From assembly GCA_900557165.1 (NCBI GenBank), contig USRS01000093.1:1-8659 (forward strand): a stretch of 8,659 nt of DNA. The letters are read 5' to 3'. Below, piece by piece: positions 1 to 4,475 of this stretch. The notes under the pieces are model-generated. The model searched no databases. It was not told the DNA's origin and saw nothing but the letters and a program-made list of their open reading frames with translations. Source of the DNA: an uncultured Clostridium sp. (GTDB lineage: Bacteria > Bacillota > Clostridia > Peptostreptococcales > Peptostreptococcaceae). How positions within the stretch are numbered: position 1 is the stretch's first letter; every line of letters starts with the position of its first letter. The position numbers and the translations under genes are program-made.

Positions 1-297
1 TACAGTAAATGATAAGAGTGATAAACCATAAAGCGAAATACCAACACTCCCAAGTACTATACAAACTATTCCCGATATTCTGCCTGGTGGTTTTCTATTT
101 ATATACATTGATACATTATTTTTAGTTTTTCTATCCAAGTGAGCATAATCAGTAAACTTTGATTTAAATTGATTTATTGTATCTTCTGCTTTATAGTTAA
201 AATCTCGTTTTATATTTACCATATCTATTGCTTTAAGTGCATCTTTAACTTTAGCAGTTATTTCATCTTCTAAATTATAAAATTCTCTTTTACTCAT
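1..297 (-). CDS. Partial membrane protein, N-terminal 99 residues
   Basis: The frame opens at ATG (297) on the minus strand, behind a good GGAGG at about 306-310, and stays open to the window edge, so the C-terminus is missing. The 99 visible residues begin MSKREFYNLEDEI. They form a charged, probably helical N-terminal part (about 1-65) with the look of a coiled coil, then a basic RKPPGRISG stretch, then a glycine-rich hydrophobic segment (about 73-99) that should be a membrane span. The layout resembles Clostridia proteins annotated as 5-bromo-4-chloroindolyl phosphate hydrolysis (XpaC-like) family, but that is a weak resemblance from memory. The function is not known. A candidate promoter lies inside the arm of the palindrome upstream. 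Confidence 0.8.
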   Translation of the reverse strand, partial: MSKREFYNLEDEITAKVKDALKAIDMVNIKRDFNYKAEDTINQFKSKFTDYAHLDRKTKNNVSMYINRKPPGRISGIVCIVLGSVGISLYGLSLLSFTV

Positions 298-359
298 CAA
301 TCTTTCCTCCAGATTATTTTATTATTATTAACATAAATCTAGATATCTACTATAATTTT

Positions 360-368
360 ATTATAACA
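360..368 (-). promoter_or_regulatory. Candidate extended -10 promoter for the gene at 1-297
   Basis: On the minus strand this reads TGTTATAAT, a perfect -10 hexamer with the TGn extension. It straddles the edge of the 50-bp palindrome. Transcription would start near 353, leaving a leader of about 56 nt before the ATG at 297. I see no convincing -35 box, which extended -10 promoters can do without. Position fits but AT-rich DNA yields such matches by chance. Confidence 0.45.
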
Positions 369-410
369 GTTTTAATTTTATTATATATAATAAAATTAAA
401 ACTGTTATAA
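361..410. repeat. Exact 50-bp palindrome with 25-bp arms and no loop
   Basis: The two 25-base halves (361-385 and 386-410) are exact reverse complements of each other with no spacer. Each arm begins TTATAACAGTTTTAATTTTA when read inward. The element lies between the terminator of the gene at 544-2100 and the start of the gene at 1-297, and its left arm overlaps a candidate extended -10 box. It is not followed by a U-tract on either strand, so it is not a standard terminator. It could be an operator for a dimeric regulator, a cruciform-forming site, or the remnant of a small inverted-repeat element. Confidence 0.9.
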
Positions 411-465
411 CTTGTGAATTAAATTTCCATTACAATAATTGCAGCTTTTGTCTTATATAAAACAA

Positions 466-495
466 AAGCTAGTAGATTTTATTATCTACTAGCTT
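466..495 (-). terminator. Intrinsic terminator of the AAA/PD-(D/E)XK gene
   Basis: An 11-bp perfect stem (AAGCTAGTAGA at 466-476 and its complement at 485-495) encloses an 8-nt loop. On the minus strand it is followed by TTTTGTTTT. It lies about 50 nt past the stop codon at 544. The stem core and tail match the terminator at 7405-7426. Confidence 0.8.
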
Positions 496-543
496 CAGTC
501 TATAATTATATAATCACGGTTTAGTATTATGATCTATCTATAT

Positions 544-2100
544 TTATTTCAATTTCTCTATCTTACAATGATGTTCCTTCTTCTTTGAATCATAGCATAT
601 TGCTACTGCTAATATATTGCTATTTTCATTTACAAATTTTTGAACATACTCTTTTTCTTTTATTTGATTTATTGCCACCTCTGGACTTTCATCTTTTTTA
701 AGCTCCACTATAAAAGCAGTATCATTTTTTCTTCGTGGATGGAATGTAAAGTCTGCATATCCTTTTCCTGTTTTTTCTTCTCTTTCAACTCTATAAGTAT
801 CTCTAGCACTTAAATATGCTAAAGTTACAACACAAGATAAACTATTTTCATCATTATACTGTAAAATTGGAATTTCTGAATTATGAATATCATGTAATAA
901 TTTAACTAGAGTATCACTATCTTCATTTAAAGTTGCTCTCAACACATTTCTAGAGTTATTTATTATTTCAGAAACATATCCAAAAGATTCATCTCTAAGG
1001 GATTTTTCAAATTCTCTCATAAGTTCTTTATTTGGAATTTTTAAATATCCATCATGATAAGATAAAAATCCTAATATTATCATTGCTGAATAAATTTCTT
1101 TTTTAGTCTTAGGTGTACCTTGTCCCGCTCTATATTCCTCATCTATAAAAATATCTATCACTTCGCCTGATACCATTTCTATAACATCATCTCTAACATC
1201 TAAAGTATTATATTTTAGATACTGTAATACTTCATCCATAGCACCTGTATTTGTCCAATAACTTATACATTTTCCATTTTGTAATGCTTTTACTACTGAA
1301 CGTGGATTATATATTTTATCTCCTTCTTCATTTGTATATCCATTATACCAAGCACTAATTTCTTCAAAAGAGATTTTATTTTGTAACTCACAAATTTTCT
1401 TTACTTCTTTTTCTGTAAATCCAAAAAATTCACCATAAAGCATATCATTTAACATGGTATATTCATCAAACATATTTAATGCAGATGTGCTAGAGTGTTT
1501 CTTTATAGGAAGTACTCCTGTCATATAAGCTAAGGCTACATATGATTTATCTTTTAATAAATTTCTTAAAAATTCCAAAAACTCATTTTGATGGTCTATA
1601 AATAAGTTGTTATTAAATATATAGTCCCATTCATCCATAATAAAGATAAATTTTTCATTAGTATCATTTAACATATCGCTTATTGTAAAATACTTATTGG
1701 GATTTATATGAGGATACTTTTCAACTATATCATTTATTAATGATGTTTTTATCATATTCATATATTCAAAAAATGTATTTCCCTTATCTGATATTTTATT
1801 AAATGAAATGCTTATTACATTATACTTATTAAGATGCTTTAAATAGTCATCAGTAGTACTTATATTTAATTTATCAAATAAATCTTTGCTATCTACAGTT
1901 TTAGTATAATAAGCACCTAACATATCTATTATACTAGTTTTTCCAAATCTTCTTGGTCTTGTTATACATATATATTTATCTGAAATACCTATAAGGTCAT
2001 TTAATTTTTCAATTATTAATGATTTATCTACCATGTATTTTTTTCTACATAGTTCTTTATAATTTTCCAACGGTATATTGGTATTTAAATATATAGCCAT
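544..2100 (-). CDS. AAA-ATPase-like protein with C-terminal PD-(D/E)XK nuclease domain
   Basis: This 518-residue protein has the two-part layout of the family described as AAA-ATPase-like (PF09820) plus PDDEXK_9 (PF08011, formerly DUF1703). The N-terminal part carries the family signature TRPRRFGKT (47-55), a P-loop variant, and a Walker B strand FIFIMDEWD (151-159). The C-terminal part carries a nuclease core: D450 in GYAD, E466 and K468 in IVELK, then Q479 and Y485. All key residues are present and the length is normal, so the protein looks intact. The family is common in Clostridia and Bacteroidetes. Its cellular role is not established; ATP-dependent action on nucleic acid is inferred from the folds. 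The ATG at 2100 has GGAGG a few bases upstream. An extended -10 promoter and a downstream terminator suggest it is transcribed alone. Confidence 0.93.
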   Translation of the reverse strand: MAIYLNTNIPLENYKELCRKKYMVDKSLIIEKLNDLIGISDKYICITRPRRFGKTSIIDMLGAYYTKTVDSKDLFDKLNISTTDDYLKHLNKYNVISISFNKISDKGNTFFEYMNMIKTSLINDIVEKYPHINPNKYFTISDMLNDTNEKFIFIMDEWDYIFNNNLFIDHQNEFLEFLRNLLKDKSYVALAYMTGVLPIKKHSSTSALNMFDEYTMLNDMLYGEFFGFTEKEVKKICELQNKISFEEISAWYNGYTNEEGDKIYNPRSVVKALQNGKCISYWTNTGAMDEVLQYLKYNTLDVRDDVIEMVSGEVIDIFIDEEYRAGQGTPKTKKEIYSAMIILGFLSYHDGYLKIPNKELMREFEKSLRDESFGYVSEIINNSRNVLRATLNEDSDTLVKLLHDIHNSEIPILQYNDENSLSCVVTLAYLSARDTYRVEREEKTGKGYADFTFHPRRKNDTAFIVELKKDESPEVAINQIKEKEYVQKFVNENSNILAVAICYDSKKKEHHCKIEKLK

Positions 2101-2132
2101 ACTTCCTCCTATAAAAGTATTTTTATATTGAT

Positions 2133-2141
2133 ATTATAACA
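2133..2141 (-). promoter_or_regulatory. Extended -10 promoter of the AAA/PD-(D/E)XK gene
   Basis: The minus strand reads TGTTATAAT, a consensus -10 with TGn extension, and transcription would start near 2126, about 25 nt before the ATG at 2100. This leaves just enough leader for the ribosome binding site at about 2104-2109. The -35 region is poor. Confidence 0.55.
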
Positions 2142-2168
2142 TTTTAATATTTATTTTAATATATAAAA

Positions 2169-2186
2169 TTTAGTCAACAAACTAAA
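2169..2186 (-). terminator. Possible weak terminator of the zinc-ribbon gene
   Basis: A 6-bp stem (TTTAGT and ACTAAA) with a 6-nt loop is followed on the minus strand by TTTTATAT. It lies about 20 nt after the stop codon at 2205. The stem is short and AT-only apart from one G-C pair, so read-through into the gene at 544-2100 is likely. Confidence 0.3.
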
Positions 2187-2204
2187 AGAACTATCTCTAA
2201 GTTA

Positions 2205-2990
2205 TTAATATCCTAGTACCACAACTTCAGCTATGCAGGTGTCGTCGTATTTATAACCACTATATACTGAATCTATGGTAAGAGTAATATAATCTGTGTC
2301 TACACTACGGCTAAGGTCAATTGTCTGATAACCAGTGTTATCATCACTTAAATGAGCAATTTGGCTACTTCCATCAGAAAAGCTTATCTTAATAGAAGCA
2401 ACTCTATTGTTTTTATAATAACCATCATAAGAATTGATTAAGCCATTCACTATTTTTAACTCCTTTATAGTATGAACAGAATCAAAATAAAGTGTTATAT
2501 TTTCTCCATATCCCGGACCATCAACACCTTCTGCCCATACACTAGATTTATCACCATCTAAAACTTGATGTGGTCCATAATCTTTTTTAAAGGAATCACT
2601 TAAGATTGAAGTTGAATCCTGATCTATTACATTTATCTTTCTCAATTTAACATTATTTTCTTCAGTAGTATGAGTATCATTTGCACTAGGATGACTTTCC
2701 TTGTTTTCAATATTATATTCATTAGATTTATTAGATTCATTACTACTACTTGTTTCTTGCTTTATATTGTTTATATCTGAATTATTTATAGTAACATGTA
2801 GATTTTGATTTTTTAATACAATAACTACTAATATTACAACTATCAAAAGTAAAATTATAACTGCCGGTACAATTATTAATTTTTTATTATCCCTTTCTTT
2901 GTTATAAGTTTCAAATACTAATTTTTCACCACATTTATTACAGTATTTTGCATTTTCATTATTTTCATTCCCACAATTTTTACACCTCAT
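2205..2990 (-). CDS. Zinc-ribbon, membrane-anchored protein with NADase-type glycan-binding (discoidin-like) domain
   Basis: The 261-residue protein has three parts. Residues 1-22 form a zinc ribbon with CxxC pairs at Cys3/Cys6 and Cys17/Cys20. Residues about 38-59 form one strongly hydrophobic membrane span. A Ser/Asn/Glu-rich linker (about 60-115) leads to a C-terminal beta domain (about 117-261). That domain carries the pattern LDGDKSSVWAEGVDGPGYGE, typical of the discoidin-like 'NADase-type glycan-binding' family. The zinc ribbon should sit in the cytoplasm and the beta domain outside, by the usual topology of such proteins. Binding of cell-wall or host glycan is inferred from the family; no catalytic site is visible. 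The ATG at 2990 follows an AGGGGGG ribosome binding site. Its control region is shared with the divergent XRE gene. Confidence 0.88.
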   Translation of the reverse strand: MRCKNCGNENNENAKYCNKCGEKLVFETYNKERDNKKLIIVPAVIILLLIVVILVVIVLKNQNLHVTINNSDINNIKQETSSSNESNKSNEYNIENKESHPSANDTHTTEENNVKLRKINVIDQDSTSILSDSFKKDYGPHQVLDGDKSSVWAEGVDGPGYGENITLYFDSVHTIKELKIVNGLINSYDGYYKNNRVASIKISFSDGSSQIAHLSDDNTGYQTIDLSRSVDTDYITLTIDSVYSGYKYDDTCIAEVVVLGY

Positions 2991-3180
2991 AATATTCCCC
3001 CCTATTGATTATGTTTTTAATCTACTAACTAAAATATATTTGATAAACACATTATCTAATTTTCTCCCTTATATATTCTACTTCTATTTCATATAAATTT
3101 GAACATTTTTTTATAAAACTTACTTCCTTTAAGCTATTATATGGGATCTATACTTCATATGGCTAATATACCAAATATCC

Positions 3181-3186
3181 TATAAT
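3181..3186 (+). promoter_or_regulatory. Candidate -10 box of the XRE-type regulator gene
   Basis: A consensus TATAAT lies 95 nt before the GTG start. Transcription from it would begin near 3193 and include the leader hairpin at 3215-3262. No -35 box stands out at the normal distance, so the assignment is tentative. Confidence 0.35.
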
Positions 3187-3214
3187 TACTATAAATCTTC
3201 AATGTTAATATGTA

Positions 3215-3262
3215 TTGCTTGTGGCAACGGGCAGTTCATCCTACAATAGTGGTAACAAGCAA
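3215..3262 (+). promoter_or_regulatory. Leader hairpin upstream of the XRE-type gene
   Basis: A perfect 8-bp stem (TTGCTTGT at 3215-3222, ACAAGCAA at 3255-3262) encloses 32 nt. Some inner pairing is possible, for example C3225 with G3252 and A3227-C3228 with G3249-T3250. The stem ends 3 nt before the ribosome binding site at 3266-3271. The stretch is clearly richer in G and C than the flanking DNA. It could affect translation or be a regulator-binding site on DNA. I do not recognise it as a known riboswitch. Confidence 0.5.
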
Positions 3263-3265
3263 AAA

Positions 3266-3271
3266 AGGAGG
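3266..3271 (+). promoter_or_regulatory. Ribosome binding site fixing the GTG start at 3281
   Basis: AGGAGG with a 9-nt gap to the GTG at 3281. This decides against the in-frame TTG at 3215, which has no ribosome binding site and would add 22 residues with no family resemblance. Confidence 0.85.
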
Positions 3272-3280
3272 TTATTCACA

Positions 3281-3790
3281 GTGTTAAACGAAAATATTAA
3301 AATAATCAGAAAATCAAAAGGTCTTTCGCAGGAAGAACTTGCTATCAAGCTAAATGTAGTGAGACAAACAATTTCTAAATGGGAGAAAGGTTTGTCAGTT
3401 CCTGATTCTAATATGTTAATTTCCTTATCAGAAGTCCTTGAAACACCTGTAAGCACTTTGTTGGGTGAAACTGTTGTTGAATGTAAAGCTGATGATTTAA
3501 AGGTAATTTCTGAAAAGCTGGAGATTATAAACTTGCAACTGGCACAAAGAAAGACCATGAGAAGAAAAATCCTTCATTGGTTACTTATTTCATTGTGTGC
3601 AATCATAGTAATAATTTCTGTGGTATTAATAGTGTTAAATAGTCCTTACTTAGGATGGAATTATAACGATCCTGAAACTGCAGTTTTGGGAGTAGGTTTT
3701 CACATATTTGAATGGCTCTTTGTAAGATTATCACCTATTATCTTTATAGGGGCAATGGTTGGAATTTTCTTAACACGTAAGAAAGTATAA
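3281..3790 (+). CDS. Membrane-anchored XRE-family transcriptional regulator
   Basis: From the GTG at 3281 the protein has 169 residues. Residues about 5-60 are a classic XRE/Cro-CI helix-turn-helix, with LSQEELA, VVRQTISKWEKG and a PDSNMLISLSEVL third part. A charged linker (about 63-97) follows. Next come a hydrophobic span at about 98-119 and a second hydrophobic region at about 139-164, with basic residues at the end. It should therefore bind DNA from the membrane, perhaps repressing its own or a neighbouring promoter. No target is shown here. It is the only plus-strand gene in the window and looks less AT-rich than its neighbours (for example GGCAACGGGCAG in the leader), which may reflect separate acquisition. 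It is transcribed away from the zinc-ribbon gene, which shares its control region. Confidence 0.9.
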   Translation: MLNENIKIIRKSKGLSQEELAIKLNVVRQTISKWEKGLSVPDSNMLISLSEVLETPVSTLLGETVVECKADDLKVISEKLEIINLQLAQRKTMRRKILHWLLISLCAIIVIISVVLIVLNSPYLGWNYNDPETAVLGVGFHIFEWLFVRLSPIIFIGAMVGIFLTRKKV

Positions 3791-3838
3791 TACTTATCTA
3801 TTTTTAGGATATAGTTGTGACTTCAAAATTCTAATTTG

Positions 3839-3862
3839 TAGGAGGATTTTAAAGCCCTCCTA
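3839..3862 (+). terminator. Stem-loop after the XRE-type gene
   Basis: A 7-bp GC-rich stem (TAGGAGG at 3839-3845, CCTCCTA at 3856-3862) with a 10-nt loop lies about 50 nt past the stop codon. It is followed by ATAAAAATAAC, not a U-tract, so termination on the plus strand may be weak. The stem also contains an AGGAGG, but no reading frame of note follows it. Confidence 0.4.
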
Positions 3863-3942
3863 TAAAAATAACATTATACAATTCTATCTTATCTATTTAC
3901 AATTAAATTTTTTTGGCATGAATATTTTTTGCAACTTTATAC

Positions 3943-4068
3943 TTAAACTATAAGTATAAATGCTAGATAACTTGTTGTAAGTAAAAATACCAACCATATA
4001 ATCCATCTATTTTCTTTGATTTTCTGTTGATTCTCAAATAAAGTTAATGCTTTTTTCTCATTACTCAA
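3943..4068 (-). CDS. 41-residue small membrane protein with TTG start
   Basis: The frame starts at TTG (4068), 17 nt after the stop codon of the upstream small gene, with AAGAGGT at 4076-4082 at the right distance. The 41 residues begin MSNEKKALTLFENQQK. A charged, helical N-terminal half (1-21) is followed by one hydrophobic span (about 22-41) that ends at the stop codon. The spacing and ribosome binding site indicate an operon with the 4086-4211 gene. I do not recognise the family. A short single-span partner protein or a small toxin-like peptide are both possible; nothing in the sequence decides. A 10-bp AT-only inverted repeat (3936-3960) overlaps its last codons. Confidence 0.6.
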   Translation of the reverse strand: MSNEKKALTLFENQQKIKENRWIIWLVFLLTTSYLAFILIV

Positions 4069-4075
4069 CTTATTG

Positions 4076-4082
4076 ACCTCTT
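4076..4082 (-). promoter_or_regulatory. Ribosome binding site supporting the TTG start at 4068
   Basis: The minus strand reads AAGAGGT, with about 8 nt between the GAGG core and the TTG. It is the main reason to accept a non-ATG start for the 41-residue gene at 3943-4068. Confidence 0.6.
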
Positions 4083-4085
4083 AGT

Positions 4086-4211
4086 TTACGAATTGTTTTT
4101 TATATAAATTTTTAATGCCTTTATTGCTAACAAAAACGTGTATATACCTAGGCCTAAAATAGATACAATTAAAATAATATATAATATGACCAATATCGAT
4201 ACTCCATACAT
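4086..4211 (-). CDS. 41-residue hydrophobic membrane protein
   Basis: The start is set at the ATG at 4211 because GGGGG (4220-4224) lies 8 nt upstream. The longer frame back to 4298 has no ribosome binding site and would overlap the promoter and terminator. The 41 residues begin MYGVSILVILYI. They are almost wholly hydrophobic up to residue 30, giving one membrane span, and end in a basic tail, KALKIYIKNNS. The layout recalls many unassigned small proteins of Clostridia and also the membrane toxins of type I toxin-antitoxin pairs, but I see no antisense RNA promoter that I would trust. The next gene follows after 17 nt, so the two are probably made from one transcript. Confidence 0.65.
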   Translation of the reverse strand: MYGVSILVILYIILIVSILGLGIYTFLLAIKALKIYIKNNS

Positions 4212-4219
4212 TATAAAAT

Positions 4220-4224
4220 CCCCC
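4220..4224 (-). promoter_or_regulatory. Ribosome binding site fixing the ATG start at 4211
   Basis: The minus strand reads AAGGGGGAT with 8 nt to the ATG. It selects the 41-residue form over a 70-residue frame that opens further upstream. Confidence 0.7.
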
Positions 4225-4257
4225 TTAAAATAAAATATTTTTGTAATAATATACCTT

Positions 4258-4266
4258 ATTATACCA
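4258..4266 (-). promoter_or_regulatory. Extended -10 promoter of the small membrane protein pair
   Basis: The minus strand reads TGGTATAAT, a consensus -10 with the TGn extension. Transcription would start near 4251, about 40 nt before the ATG at 4211. It lies immediately after the terminator at 4281-4312, so the pair should be transcribed independently of the HsdR gene. Confidence 0.55.
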
Positions 4267-4280
4267 TTATTTATAAAAAA

Positions 4281-4312
4281 ATACTCTATCAATATCATTA
4301 TCGATAGAGTAT
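4281..4312 (-). terminator. Intrinsic terminator after the HsdR region
   Basis: A perfect 10-bp stem (ATACTCTATC at 4281-4290, complement at 4303-4312) with a 12-nt loop is followed on the minus strand by an unbroken run of T residues. It begins 5 nt after the stop codon of the short frame at 4317-4445, and about 165 nt after the HsdR stop codon. Confidence 0.8.
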
Positions 4313-4316
4313 CAAA

Positions 4317-4445
4317 TTAAAATATATTTGAAAATAAATCTTTACTATATTCCTTCATATCTTCTATATTTACAACCTTATATTTATTTTTAATATCTTT
4401 AGAAAATTCATTTATTCTGTATTCTAGCATACTACATTGGAGCAT
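4317..4445 (-). pseudogene. Short frame of 42 codons, probable 3' remnant of a lost gene
   Basis: From the ATG at 4445 the frame encodes 42 residues, with the core MLEYRINEFSKDIKNKYK, hydrophilic and protein-like in composition. There is no ribosome binding site before the ATG; the upstream sequence is ...ATTCTAAA. The stop codon is only 5 nt from a strong terminator, which is the expected 3' end of a normal gene. I infer that this is the tail of an older gene whose 5' part was replaced by the HsdR segment, which ends 30 nt upstream. I do not recognise the family. It could instead be a small translated frame or chance. Confidence 0.35.
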
Positions 4446-4475
4446 TTTAGAATTTTATTTATATAATAAGTTTGT

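Noticed and set aside
2172..2177. TTGACT on the minus strand as a -35 box for the AAA/PD-(D/E)XK gene
   Set aside because: It lies 33 nt from the good -10 hexamer at 2133-2138, about twice the usual distance. A weaker ATAAAT at 17 nt is possible but less convincing.
3052..3147. 31-codon open stretch on the minus strand (contains SLKEVSFIKKCSNLYEIE)
   Set aside because: It looks somewhat protein-like but has no start codon or ribosome binding site and lies in the divergent control region; too short to support as a gene or remnant.
3215..3280. N-terminal extension of the XRE-type protein from a TTG at 3215
   Set aside because: It has no ribosome binding site, lies in the leader hairpin, and precedes a GTG with an ideal AGGAGG that begins exactly at the helix-turn-helix domain.
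3241..3558. 105-codon frame antisense to the XRE-type gene
   Set aside because: It is a shadow of the real plus-strand gene, with no ribosome binding site and no recognisable domain.
3936..3960. Perfect 10-bp AT-rich inverted repeat at the end of the 41-residue TTG gene, considered as a terminator
   Set aside because: It overlaps the last codons, has almost no G-C pairs, and is not followed by a U-tract on the minus strand.
4212..4298. 70-residue version of the small membrane protein, starting at 4298
   Set aside because: The added part covers the extended -10 promoter and the T-run of the terminator and has no ribosome binding site; the ATG at 4211 does.
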